From Zonotrichia leucophrys gambelii (lineage: Eukaryota; Chordata; Aves; Passeriformes; Passerellidae), in assembly GCF_028769735.1 (NCBI RefSeq), contig NC_088174.1, positions 1,447,501-1,511,500 of the forward strand: 64,000 bases of DNA, written 5' to 3'. The translations under genes and the position numbers were made by a program. Position 1 is the first letter of the stretch, and the number at the start of each line of letters is the position of its first letter. Under the pieces are notes generated by a model, which worked only from the letters and a program-made list of their open reading frames with translations, did no database searches and was not told the DNA's origin. Of the stretch, positions 24,557 to 35,573 are shown in pieces.

Positions 24557-24632
24557 AGAATCAGTAGAATCACAAAATTATAGAACTGCAGAGCTTGGAA
24601 AGACCTTTAAGGTCATCCAGTCCAACCTGTTG
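24557..24632 (-). mobile_element. CR1 LINE 3' end fragment
   Basis: AGAATCAGTAGAATCACAAA, then GCTTGGAAAGACCTTTAAGG and TCATCCAGTCCAACC, is the reverse complement of the bird CR1 end, including part of its short terminal tandem units. Confidence 0.9.
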
Positions 24633-25363
24633 TTTGAAGACTCCAGTTTTTTGAAACTGGAGAAATGCTTGCATTTGAGGTATTTGTCCTGCTGTTTCAT
24701 TGTCTCAGAGACATTCAAGCAGCTTTCATGGACAAATAAAGCTTTTTTCCCTCCCACCATATCAGTTTATGAATCTTCTAACTGTTCTGGCATGCAGTTC
24801 CAGCTGGGATTTCCAAAGCAGGCAGGAGATGCACATGAATGCACATCTGGGAATAGGAGCAAAAGCCTTGTGGAAGGAGAAGGATTTGTTGCTTTGTTAG
24901 GATGTGCCTTGTTAAAGGCATCCCTCAGCTCTGGCAGAGCAGCTCCAGAAGAACAGATCAGAGTGGGAGAGGCACAGAGAGCCCAGAGATGCTTTGGGGT
25001 TCAGAGTTTGGATTGTGGGATGTGTTTTCAGCCTGGAAGTTGAACATTGCGGGTTGACACTAAATGCTGAGCTCTTGGAGACAGAGCAGAGGCTCTGGGT
25101 GAGGATTCACAGCCAGCTCTTCCCACTGTGCCCAACACAACAGGAGCAGCAGCTCCCAGCTGCTGTCACTGGGCTGGGCAGGGGGAATGGGGCGTGCTAA
25201 GGAAAAATGCTTCTACAAGGATGAGGAAGCAGTGGTTTATTGTGGGGAGCCTCAGTGGGGGTGGCACAGGGGTACAGATGGCAGCCTCTCTGCGATGGCA
25301 GTGGTGGTGCCTCCTGAGCAGATGCCCCAGTGCCAAAATCTGTGCCAGGTGGGGCTGGAGAGC

Positions 25364-25552
25364 TCTGAGGGCACATCTGCCTGTCCAGCAGCACTGCAGG
25401 GGCTGTGCCCGGTCCCTGAGGAGGGGTTTGCCCTCAGGAGGGGTGGCTGGGGTTCTGAGGGCACATCTGTCTGTCCAGCAGCACTGCAGGGGCTGGGCTG
25501 GGTCCCTGAGGATGGGTTTGCCCTCAGGAGGGGTGGCTGGGGTTCTGAGGGC
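25364..25552. repeat. 90-bp unit in tandem, 2 copies
   Basis: TCTGAGGGCACATCTG recurs at 25364 and 25454, and the following sequence, through GTTTGCCCTCAGGAGGGGTG, is repeated with few changes. A third copy begins near 25544 and stops. The 90-bp period keeps frames open and explains the plus-strand ORFs. Confidence 0.9.
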
Positions 25553-26068
25553 AGTGCCAGGGGTTCTGATGGCCTGGCTGGGCTTTGCTGCTCATGGGGG
25601 TTGGTCCCTCACAGCCCTGATCAGTGCAGAGTGCAGGGAGGTTTCTGCTGGGGCTGCTTATCCAGTATGTGCTTTGGAGGCTGGGGCTGATTAAATGAGC
25701 ATCTCTAGCCAACTCTGAATTCACTGGTAACTTTTAAAAGCACAGACAATTAGCAGACTCAGTGGGAGAAGCAATTTAATGTGCTGCCAGCCTGTGTTTC
25801 AGTGGACTATATGAATATAGCAGAGGTGCTTTCCCAGCAAGCTTCACATAGCCTGGGTTTGCAGGGTTCAGTAATCCTCCTGAACTCCAGAAAGCACTAA
25901 ACTCCTTCAGGGAACAGATAAAGCAGGTGGGCAAAAAAAGAAATGGGAATTTTCTCCAGGATAAATGGCCCTGTTGTTCCTGCCAGTGTGCTCAGAGCAG
26001 CTCCAGTCCCAGAGCTGATCCTCAGGGAGCTGTGCAGGCACCTTGGTGGGTCAGACCCACCAACCTCT

Positions 26069-26093
26069 GGCACTGGCACTGGCACTGGCACTG
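26069..26093. repeat. (GGCACT)n microsatellite
   Basis: Four consecutive GGCACT hexamers in otherwise unique DNA. Confidence 0.9.
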
Positions 26094-26196
26094 CCAGGCA
26101 TTTGGGAGTCCTGCTGGAGCTGTTCCCTGGGGAATGTCCCTGCTGGCACCACTGCCCATCCTGGACTGCTGAACCAAGAGCCACTGGGTGAGCAAT

Positions 26197-26578
26197 TGTG
26201 ACAGTGTTCACAGGGTTTCTTGGAATGAGGGAAGAGGCAAAGGTCTGACTCCATGTTTCAGAAGGCTGATTTATTATTTTATGATATATATTACATTAAA
26301 ACTATACTAAAAGAAGAGAAGAAAAGGTTCTCATCAGAAGGCTGGCTAAGGATAGAAAGGAATGATAACAAAGGTTTGTGGCTCGGATAGAGAGTCCAAT
26401 CCAGCTGACTGTGATTGGCCATTAATTACAAACATCTAACATGGGCCAATCACAGATGCACCTGTTGCATTCCACAGCAGCAGATAACCATTGTTTACAT
26501 TTTGTTCCTGAGGCCTCTCAGCTTCTCAGGAGGAAAAATCCTAAGGAAAGGATTTTTCATGAAAAGATGTCTGCAACA
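26197..26578 (-). mobile_element. Solo LTR, family 1 (copy 3, inverted)
   Basis: A 382-bp element flanked by a perfect 6-bp duplication, agcaat, at 26191-26196 and 26579-26584. It is the reverse complement of the family at 628-1003 and 5129-5614. On the minus strand it begins TGTTGCAGACATC and contains CTCCTGAGAAGCT and AATAAATCAGCCTTCTGA. The AT-rich zone here (about 26268-26310) is not expanded into TATAA units. No internal viral genes are present. Confidence 0.88.
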
Positions 26579-26584
26579 AGCAAT

Positions 26585-27836
26585 GCAGCATTTGGGGGCT
26601 TTGCAGTAAATCCAAATGTGAAACTCCTGCTGGAGGCAGTGGCACCACAGTGTCCAACAAGACATCTGCCCATTTTCTTCTCTTTATTCATCATTAACCC
26701 TGCAGGAACAGACCAGTGGTCATCCAGGCTTTTGCTGAATGGTTTCCTTAAGGGCTGTTTGGAGATTTTTCCATTGTAGTTTCTAGTCAGAAAGCCAGAT
26801 TTACAACAAATTTTTGTTTTCACTCTGCTATCTGGAAGTTTCTCCCTTCTTTTTGAGAGTGAAAGCTCAAATAGAAAAATCAAAAAGTTTTAAGGCTCTG
26901 AACTGTAATCAAGTCTCCACACTTTGCTTTCAGGTAAAAATTTTCTTTAGAAAGCTCATTTAAAAAAATAAACAAAATAAACCCTCCACAAACAAAGGCA
27001 GCTTTAATGTATGTGAGTGTTTTGTGCAAAAGCCACAATTTAGTGATCAGCTCTGTGCTGGCTGGGGCACAATGGATGTTTGAGTGCTCTTTACTTTGGG
27101 GCTTAATCTATTGTAGGGTTTTCTGTGGGCTGCCATGAATGGCAGCCCTCAACAGCCAGCTCTGTTTCACTGAAAGAGAAAGGGGATATTGTAATTCCTG
27201 CAAATGAGTGGAAAATGACTGGAGTGCAAAATCTCTTACAGGATTGAACAGTAAAATTATTACAAAGAAGTGAATGCTTGAAGAGCACTAAAGCTCAGCC
27301 CCTGTGCCTGGGCTGGTTTGTGTGGGCTCAGAGTTAATGGGGCAGAGAGCTCCTGGGGTGTCCCAGGGGTTGGCCCCATCAGGGGTGGGGGAACAGAGCT
27401 GTTAATGGTGTTAAAAATAACACTAAAATACAAGAAAAGTGAAGGGGAGAACAGAAAAAGGAAAAAACTCCTTCTGGGGGGAGAGCTCATAGTGAACCAT
27501 TTTCCCTCTCCATGCATTTGGTTTCTTTTGTAGCCATGAAGTCCAAAATATTCTGGGAAGTTTATGTATCACCGGGAAACAGAGGCTGGGCATCCAGTAA
27601 GGAATGACAGAATGTGGCTGTGAATGGAACAACAACTGGCAGGCCACAAGGGTTGAGCCTAAACATCAAATCCAGCTTGCTGTTCTGAATGTGAGGTGTA
27701 CAGGGCCAGCTGAAGGTTCTGTATGAGTTTTCTCTGCCTTTATGACAAAAATGCCCATGTATTAGTGAGGGATTAGAGTCATTTAGAGGCACAGAGGAAG
27801 CCCCTCCCTCCTTCCTCTCCATGAACTTCTTGGGAT
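26585..27836. other. Unique AT-moderate sequence, no gene seen
   Basis: No repeat or exon recognised. ORFs on both strands are short and overlapping. Confidence 0.55.
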
Positions 27837-28293
27837 TGATGCCTTGTGGAAGCTGATCTAGGACAGAGGCTGGGCAGAGATAAAGAATAAAGTAGGGATG
27901 TATTAAAAGGATCTCCTCAATGGATGCACCTTGGGCAGCACAAGAGCCCAGCCAGGGCTGCACCCAAGATGAACCAAAATGGTCACAAAAATCCCTGACT
28001 GCTCATGGGGTCTCTCACTTTGATCAGTTCTGCTCCATTTGCACCTTGCAGTTCATTGTCCCATTCCAGCTTTAGCCCATCCAGTCCCATCCCTGTTTTC
28101 CTCTCTCCAGCCCACGGTGTTTGTGCTCTTGGGCTGAGATTTGGGTCATTTGTCCTTGGTCCCAGCTGGAGAAGGAATTGTTTTGTCTCCCTGCTCTGTG
28201 CACAGAGCTCACCATCCCCTCATATGAAGCCCAGACCCACACACTAAAGCAGCACAGAATGTGAAAAATAGAAAAGGTAAACCTGAGGCATCA
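27837..28293 (-). mobile_element. Solo LTR, family 2 (copy 2)
   Basis: A 457-bp element with TGATGCC...GGCATCA ends, homologous along its length to 4164-4623. It shares the blocks GGGCAGCACAAGAGCCCAGC, GAACCAAAATGGTCACAAA and CCCAGACCCACACACTAAAG. It is flanked by the 4-bp direct repeat ggat (27833-27836 and 28294-28297), as expected for an ERV1-type insertion. Polarity is inferred from copy 1. Confidence 0.82.
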
Positions 28294-28297
28294 GGAT

Positions 28298-29089
28298 CAG
28301 TGTGTTCTTAATGCAGGACAGTCCATCAAATTCCCTTTCTGGCAGAGCTGACACCTGAGCATTCCTATAAATTGGAGGTACCAACACAAGGATTGCTGAA
28401 CCCAGAGTTGTGCTCAGCCAGACACCAAGTGGGATATTAATATAAATAACTGAGGTTATTAATAGAACCCAGCAGCCAACATATGGCTGTGTAGTGGAAG
28501 CAGAGTAAAGCATAAGCCACACATTCCTTTTTGAGAACATGCATTCACACCTTTCCCTTCACACAGGATATTTTTGGGATGCCTCCACAGATAGTCTGCT
28601 CTCCCCAACAGGTTATTTTTATCTCCTTACAACACAGCTTAGTTAAGAAAAATGGTGTTTTAGCAACAATTCTGTACATTTCAAACCCACTCCTTTCCAA
28701 AATAACCCCACCCCAGCAGATGCAGGTGGGAGATGGCAGTGGAGTGCTTGGATCAGCACCAGGCAGGGGAATTTGCTGGCTGCATTTCCAGCCTCGGGCA
28801 CAGCTCGTGTTGTGCTTTTCATGGATTTCAAATGCCATTACAGGGCCCATCTGGCAGAGTGCAAGCAGGCAAGGGCCACCCTGCCATCATTTATCTCAGC
28901 ACCTCTTGGATTCTGGCTTGGTTTTTCACAGCTGAGACTTGAAGGAGTCTCAGGGATTGTCTTTTGCCACGTGAGCTGCTTGTGTTTCCAGCAGCTTGAG
29001 CTTTGGGGGAAAATCTCAACACCTGATTTGCAGCCTTACCTGGCTTATGCAAAAAATTCTTGATTTCTTTGTTGAGGGACTGTGCATCC
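28298..29089. other. Unique sequence, no gene seen
   Basis: No named repeat or exon. It ends at the left arm of the inverted repeat. Confidence 0.55.
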
Positions 29090-29256
29090 CTCTACCATTT
29101 CATGTATTTTAGCTAAAAATCCCAAGGCTTTCTGTCAATAATGCACCATTACATCACCACAGAATTTGTGTGTGGGGATGAACGTGGATGAATATCCTCA
29201 ACAACAGGCAGAAACCTTCTTAGAAAAGGCCAGGAAGAAGGGAAGAAAGAGGAGAT
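29090..29256 (+). repeat. Inverted repeat, left arm (167 bp)
   Basis: This arm reads as the reverse complement of 30677-30842 with about eight substitutions and one 1-bp indel. It starts CTCTACCATTTCATG and ends AAGAAAGAGGAGAT. The similarity stops sharply at both edges. No coding potential is evident. Confidence 0.93.
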
Positions 29257-29261
29257 ATTTT

Positions 29262-29506
29262 GTTATTACATTATAATTATATTATTATATATTTATTTTA
29301 TATATAATATATATATATTATATTATATATGTTATATTATATTATATTATATATATTATATTATATTATATTATATTATATTATATTATATTATATTATA
29401 TTATATTATATTATGATATATATTTATTATATATATTATAGATATTTATTATATGTAATATGTATTATATATTTATGTAATTATATTATATTTATATTAT
29501 TTAAAG
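29262..29506. repeat. ATATT/TTATA microsatellite
   Basis: About 245 bp of almost pure A/T with a homogeneous TATAT core at 29329-29412. It lies directly inside the left arm of the inverted repeat. Confidence 0.95.
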
Positions 29507-30676
29507 GTATTTTGTGCAAATTGGGGGTAAACCACAAAATCAGTTCTTGTAGGTGGAAGGCAGGGAAATTTCCATCCGTTATTTCTCATGCCATATTCTT
29601 AAGGTGGTTCAATCTGGCAGTTGACAGGAATTGCAGGCTTGGGGGTGGTAGGACACTCATCCTGCCTGCCAGCATCCTTTCTAAGAACCTGGCAAGATTA
29701 GTGCAGCGTGGATTTTTCCCATGATGAAGTTTCTAAGGATGAAAAGCTCCGTGTGGAATATATCTGTGCAACTTCAGTGGCAAAAATTGCTAAGCACGTT
29801 ATATATAGATAGAAAAGTGCCTTCTTTAGGGACTGCTACAGACTGCTCCTGAGATAGCTAAGCAGACAAGTAAATAGTAAAATATGGGTATATTTAGCAC
29901 TCCAGAAGGCGATGGATGGTGTTCAGACTTCACATCACACGAGCTCTTAAAGTCTTTACCTCTGTGTAATCCCTTGTAGTCAGCACTGATGTGGTGCCAC
30001 ATTTGGGACCTAATTACAAGCTCCACTGCCAATCCAAGCACCAAATGGTGAAGGACAGTTTTGGAAGGCAGAAACCAGAGGCATCCTGACTCATGGATGA
30101 TGAGTAGCAGGGAAGGAGAGGCAGGAAAGGCCGACACAGTTTAATGGGATTTGGATTAAATGTGGTTTAATGGGATTTGGGTGTAATTGTGGCTTTGAAT
30201 GCCTGCCTGCCTCTCTGGTTCATGCAGGCACTGCTTGGGTGGATGTATCCTGGTTTGCATCCACTTCAAAAGTCACACTGGAGCGCCTGTGGTCAAACTG
30301 GGGATGTGATTTCAGAGAGGCCCCTGCCAGGCTTGTCCCAGCACGTCCCCCTGGGGTAGTGGGAGAGCAGTGCCTGAAACCATGGCCAGAGAACCACAGG
30401 GGCTGTGGGAAGCTCTGGTAACCTTTCCCACGTGAGATCAGAACAGATTTTCCTTCTAGATGTTTTTTTTCATTCTGGATGTATTTTCCTTCTGGATTTT
30501 TTTTCCTGTTTGTGTCAAGCTTGAGGCCTTCCCACTTCAAACTCCCCCTCTTTTCCTGAGGCTGTTGAAAACACTCAGGTGTGTTTCTGTCTGCCATGCC
30601 AGCCTGGAAAAGCTGCAGAGAATATTTGCAAATGTTATCTTTGAATCAAACCCACCACCTCACTTGGATAGCATCC
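29507..30676. other. Spacer of the inverted repeat, unique sequence
   Basis: About 1.2 kb of nonrepetitive DNA between the AT tract and the right arm. No transposase-like, reverse-transcriptase-like or other coding signature was recognised in any frame. Confidence 0.6.
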
Positions 30677-30842
30677 ATCTCCTCTTTCTTCCCTTCTTCC
30701 TGGCCTTTTGTGAGAAGGTTTCTGCTGTTGTTGAGGATATTCATCCACATTCATACCCACACACAAATTCTGTGATGATGTAATGGTGCATTATTAACAG
30801 AGAGCCTTGGGATTTTTAGCTAAAATACATGAAATGGTAGAG
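30677..30842 (-). repeat. Inverted repeat, right arm (166 bp)
   Basis: Reverse complement of 29090-29256, roughly 95% identical by eye, beginning ATCTCCTCTTTCTTCCC and ending AAATGGTAGAG. It could fold with the left arm into a long hairpin if transcribed. Confidence 0.93.
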
Positions 30843-31737
30843 CTGTGTTGCAGTTAGTGGAAAGGAGCCATGTTGAACTGGTTTTGGTGTTGTTTTCTTC
30901 CTTGCAAGGATGTTGTCCTCCTAAAAACCAACACTCATTATTGTAAATTAAGGTCCTGGACCCTGCTAGCTGTCCTTAGAGGAAGGCTTATGTGGGAACA
31001 AGCCCCAGCTCTCCCATAATTGGAGTAACCACATCACCAAATCTGGGAACCTCAGGTGTGGTGCAGTTTGGTGTTTGTTTAAAATCCTTCAGAAGCAGTT
31101 TATTGGGGAGCTGTTCCTTGTGTGTCATACTGAGTTACTCCCTGCTTTGTCTCACTGATGTCTCTGTGTCTCTCTGGGTGCCTTTTTGTGTCTCATGCTT
31201 TCCTACAAGCTCAGAGTGTTGTAAGGAGTGAGCAGAGCTGGCAGCCTGGCTGCTGTGGGGTGACACAGTGACACGGTGACAGTAATTCCGAGTAGCTCTT
31301 GTGTGTTCTGGCAGTGGGGCATGAACAAGGAGCAGCCTGGTGAGGAGGGGACGCTGCAGGGAATGCAGACAGGCAGGGCAGTGGCTGGGGCAGTCACCCA
31401 CAGGTGCCTGCTGAAAGCAGGGGGAGCTGCAGCCCCTCGCAGTGCTGGGGGTGACCATGGCAGAGGGTGTGACCCCTTTTCTGGGCTGGCCCTGGGGGAC
31501 AGGCAGCCCGGGACAGCCCCCTTGGCTCCCGCAGATTGCAGGGGCAGCTTCCAGCCCCTTCATTTCCAAGCCGCCAGCCACTAGAGGGAGAGAATGCCAC
31601 GTATTTATGGCTTCGTTTGCGCTGGGGATGTGTTTAATGAAGGAATTCACCAAGGCTTGCCAGGCAGTCCCAACGCTGGGTTTAACCCCTTCATGTCTCC
31701 GGGGTGGTTTTAGAACTGCTCCTGAGATCTGACTGCT
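30843..31737. other. Unique sequence, no gene seen
   Basis: Overlapping ORFs on both strands at 31135-31794 show no domain. Nothing else was recognised. Confidence 0.55.
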
Positions 31738-31743
31738 CCTGGA

Positions 31744-32090
31744 TGTCACTATAGAGTGTGACACAGTGCACCAGGACTCCATCAAAAGGTGCAAAAGACA
31801 GATTTATTATAGCAACATGTTGCCTTTATAGTTTTTCAAGAGATTTACATTTACTTGACAGACACATTCACTGCCCATTGGTTATAAGAAAGAAACAAAG
31901 TTCTCAATAGGTAAACAAGGAGCCATGTCATCTGTGAGCCAGCTAGAGTCTGTATCTTTGAACTTTCTCTCTTCCATCATGTTGTCATAGGGATAGCCTT
32001 GGTGTCCTCCTCGAGAGATATATAGGGTTTTCCTTATCTTTAGGAAGCCTTCACTGGCTCAAAGGAACAGCACAAAATGCCTTTCTTACA
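31744..32090 (-). mobile_element. Solo LTR, family 3
   Basis: A 347-bp element with TGTCACTATAG...TTCTTACA ends. It is flanked by cctgga (31738-31743) and tctgga (32091-32096), a 6-bp duplication with one change. Minus-strand polarity is supported by an AATAAATCTGTC block about 60 bp from the minus-strand end. No internal viral sequence is present. Confidence 0.78.
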
Positions 32091-32320
32091 TCTGGAGACC
32101 TCAGCTGGTGCACAGCCTGACATTGAAACGCTCTGGAACCTGTTGGGTGATCCCTGCCCGTGTTTTACACCCTGTACTTTGTGTCGAGCATCCCTGCTGT
32201 GGGATGGCATCCCTGCTGTGGGATGGCTTCCTGGGGACACCTTTGGCTGCTGCTGGGTGTGCCTGTCTGCTCGAGTTAGCCACAGCACACCAAGCACACC
32301 AAAGCCCTTCCCCTCACCCA

Positions 32321-32936
32321 GCAGGCCTCAGCCTCCTGGAGCCCATGGCCTGTTCCCCCTGCTGGAATCTCCAGTTTCCTGGAGCCCATGGCCTGTTCCC
32401 CCTGCTGGAATCTCCAATTTCCTGGAGCCCATGGCCTGTTCCCTCTGCTGGAATCTCCACAATCCTGGAGCCCATGGCCTGTTCCCCCTGCTGGAATCTC
32501 CAGATTCCTGGAGCCCATGGCCTGTTCCCTCTGCTGGAATCTTCTGGAGCCCATGGCCTGTTCCCTCTGCTGGAATCTCCACACTCCTGGAGCCCATGGC
32601 CTGTTCCCCCTGCTGGAATCTCCAGGTTCCTGGAGCCCATGGCCTGTTCCCCCTGCTGGAATCTCCTGATTCCTGGAGCCCATGGCCTGTTCCCCCTGCT
32701 GGAATCTCCACACTCCTGGAGCCCATGGCCTGTTCCCCCTGCTGGAATCTCCTGATTCCTGGAGCCCATGGCCTGTTCCCTCTGCTGGAATCTCCAGGTT
32801 CCTGGAGCCCATGGCCTGTTCCCCCTGCTGGAATCTCCAGTCTCCTGGAGTCCATGGCCTGTTCCCTCTGCTGGAATTTCCTGATTCCTTCTGCTGGGAT
32901 CTCCTGACTCCTGGAGCCCATGGCCTGTTCCCTCTT
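32321..32936. repeat. Minisatellite, about 14 copies of a 43-bp unit
   Basis: The unit contains CCTGGAGCCCATGGCCTGTT followed by CCCCCTGCTGGAATCTCC. Successive ATGGCC landmarks at 32345, 32388, 32431, 32474 and 32517 are 43 bp apart, then one unit is shortened to 36 bp. Because 43 is not a multiple of 3, all three frames on both strands read the same peptide in turn, giving false ORFs of up to 276 codons. Confidence 0.95.
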
Positions 32937-34466
32937 GTCCTGGTTTGAAAAGGAAGTGAGTTTTTTTGGGAAATACAAGATGTCAAACCATGACACCTCT
33001 GCAGGAATCCAACAGGCCCAAGAGGCAGCTGGTTTCCTTTGCAATGAATGCATCCAGGCAGTAATTGTTGTAGGCAAAGGAGTTGTACCAATTTCAAAGG
33101 ACACCAGCAAGGAGCTGTGGGCTGAGGGGAGGGAGTAGGGATGGGAGCTTTAAGAAGGCAGTGTCAGAAAGTGAATTTTATCCTCTTTTAAACGTGAGGC
33201 AAGACTGAAACTTTCCTTTGCAGATTGAGCCCAGTGGGGAGGACCTGTGGAAATCTGAGGAGGGGACTGTGGTGGGATTTGGAGGGGTCTGGAAAAGTAG
33301 CTGGGAGTGAAAGCAGCACATTGAGTGGTTTGGAGAGCCACAGCCCTGGGTATGCAGTGCATCAGGGGAACTCACATCCCTCACATGGTGAGTGGGGAAG
33401 AGAAAATCTCTTTGTTTTGCTTTGCTTTTGATTCCAGAGGGTGACTCAAGGCAAGGCTCTCTCAGAAGGCAAGCCTCTCGATGCTTTAGCAGCCTGAAGT
33501 ATTGAAAGAGAGCATTTCTTTGGGAAATGTTCCTGGCCTTAAAAGTGAATAGTTCCAGTTAATGGAGAGGCTCAGCAAAGAAGTTTCCTTAGGCTGATGG
33601 AGCATCCATGCAGATGATGCCCCAGCTCAAGAAGTTCTCCTGGTGAGGCAGGGGCTGGTCTCAGCTGCTCCTTTCCCCTCCTGTTTGTCTTGCCCAGATG
33701 TGCCCTGGCTGGCACAGCTGAGGGCTGGCACAGGGGAGCAGGGAGATAAATGTGCAGGAGGGCACTAGAAAGCTTGAGATTGACCTGACCCAGGCACGCT
33801 GGAAAAATGGACATGTAGGGACTGAATGTACCTCATCCTGCTCAAAACACTCCTCATTGTCCTGGGTGTCCATCACTGGACAGCCCCCACTTGGAGAGCT
33901 GAGGTTGGGCTGCTCCAGGAGCCCTCCCTGCTCTGCTGTGTGCTGCTCCCTTCACCCCTGGGGCTCCCAACACGTCCTGGTAGCTCAGGCTGACTGAGGC
34001 CATGAAAACAGGGCTGGGAGCTGAGCTGCTGCAGCTCAGCATCCAGGGCCAGGGGTCACAGCTTGAATTAAATAACAGAGCAGGAGGAGGGCTGAGTGAA
34101 TGTGAGAGGCTTCTCCGATGGCTCCGTGCATTCCAATCAACTGTGGCCACAAATACCAGCTGCTTGTTAAACCCTCACCTGCCTGCTGGAGAGGAGAGCT
34201 CCTGGGGGACCAACCTCCTTGCCTTGTGCTTTGCAGCTGGAGAACCAAGCTGTAGAGTTGGTTTGGAGGCAGGAATCCTATGGGTTTGAGTGGGAGCTGT
34301 GCCATGCCTGGATCAGGCTGTGCCAGTTCACTGCTGTGCTTTCCATGGCAGGAAAACCAGTTCTGTCCAGGGCTTTGTGTGCCTGTGTGGGTGTAGGACC
34401 AGGCTGGGCTGCCTCCTCCAAAGCACTGAGCTCCAGTGAGATCCCCATGGGCTGTGGGTGGGGAGA
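32937..34466. other. Unique sequence, no gene seen
   Basis: Its first bases (TGTCCTGGTTTGAAAAGGAA) resemble the start of songbird LTRs such as the one at 15078, but no second end or duplication was found. The rest is unremarkable. Confidence 0.5.
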
Positions 34467-35573
34467 GGGGACAGGCAGGAGCTCAGTGTGGGTCTGGGAC
34501 AGGCAGGAGCTTGGTGTGGGTCTGGCTGTTGGTTTGGGACAGGCAGGAGCTTGATGTGAGTCTGGCTGTTGGTCTGGGACAGGCAGGAGCTTGGGTTTTG
34601 GGTCTGGCTGTTGGTTTGGGACAGGCAGGAGCTTGGTGTGGGTCTGGCTGTTGGTTTTGGAGGAGGGCAGGAGCTCAGTGTGAGTCTGGCTGTTGGTTTG
34701 GGACAGGCAGGAGCTTGGTGTGGGTCTGGCTGTTGGTTTGGGACAGGCAGGAGTTTGGGTTTTGGGTCTGGCTGTTGGTTTGGGACAGGCAGGAGCTTGA
34801 TGTGAGTCTGGCTGTTGGTTTGGGACAGGCAGGAGCTTGGGTTGTGGGTCTGGCTGTTGGTTTGGGACAGGCAGGAGCTCAGTGTGAGTCTGGCTGTTGG
34901 TTTGGGACAGGCAGGAGTTTGGGTTGTGGGTCTGGCTGTTGGTTTGGGACAGGCAGGAGCTTGGTGTGGGTCTGGCTGTTGGTTTGGGACAGGCAGGAGC
35001 TTGGTGTGGGTCTGGCTGTTAGTCTGGGACAGGCAGAAGCTTGGTGTGGGTCTGGCTGTTGGTTTGGGACAGGCAGGAGCTTGGTGTGGGTCTGGCTGTT
35101 GGTTTGGGACAGGCAGGAGTTTGGTGTGTCTGGGACAGGCAGGAACTCAATGGGATTCTGGCTGTTGGTTTGGGACAGGCAGGAGCTCAGTGTGAGTCTG
35201 GCTGTTGGTCTCGGACAGGCAGGGGTTTGGGTTTTGGGTCTGGCTGTTGGTTTGGGACAGGCAGGAGTTTGGGTTTTGGGTCTGGCTGTTGGTTTGGGAC
35301 AGGCAGGAGCTTGGTGTGGGTCTGGCTGTTGGTTTGGGACAGGCAGGAGTTTGGGTTTTGGGTCTGGCTGTTGGTTTGGGACAGGCAGGAGTTTGGCTTG
35401 TGGGTCTGGCTGTTGGTTTGGGACAGGCAGGAGTTTGGGTTGTGGGTCTGGCTGTTGGTCTGGGACAGGCAGGAGCTCAGTGTGAGTCTGGCTGTTGGTT
35501 TGGGACAGGCAGGAGCTTGGTGTGGGTCTGGCTGTTGGTGTGAGTCTGGCTGTTGGTTTTGGAGGAGGGCAGG
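34467..35573. repeat. Large minisatellite, about 27 copies of a 40/42-bp unit
   Basis: The unit is GGGACAGGCAGGAGCTTGGT followed by GTGGGTCTGGCTGTTGGTTT. At least four variants interleave: CTTGGTGTGG, TTTGGGTTTTGG, CTCAGTGTGAG and CTTGGGTTGTGG types. The TTTT variant is 2 bp longer. Two units (near 34655 and 35556) carry GGTTTTGGAGGAGGGCAGG instead of GGTTTGGGACAGGCAGG. Long ORFs on both strands (up to 349 codons) are products of the array. Confidence 0.96.

Larger units (their letters stand above)
24633..26190. other. Unique sequence, no gene seen
   Basis: Contains a 90-bp tandem duplication and a GGCACT microsatellite, listed separately. No exon was recognised. Confidence 0.55.

Noticed and set aside
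29507..30676. Transposase gene between the inverted-repeat arms
   Set aside because: No frame longer than about 125 codons and no recognisable catalytic motif, so an autonomous transposon is not supported.
32077..33110. ORFs of 276, 273 and 260 codons on both strands
   Set aside because: They read the 43-bp minisatellite in successive frames. The same peptide appears in every frame, as expected from a period not divisible by 3.
32937..33130. LTR start resembling the element at 15078
   Set aside because: Only about 20 bp of the TGTCCTGGTTTGAAAA-type end is recognisable. No matching 3' end or target duplication was found.
34436..35485. 349-codon plus-strand ORF
   Set aside because: It is entirely the translation of the 40/42-bp minisatellite. 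Equally long frames exist on the opposite strand, and there are no flanking exons.
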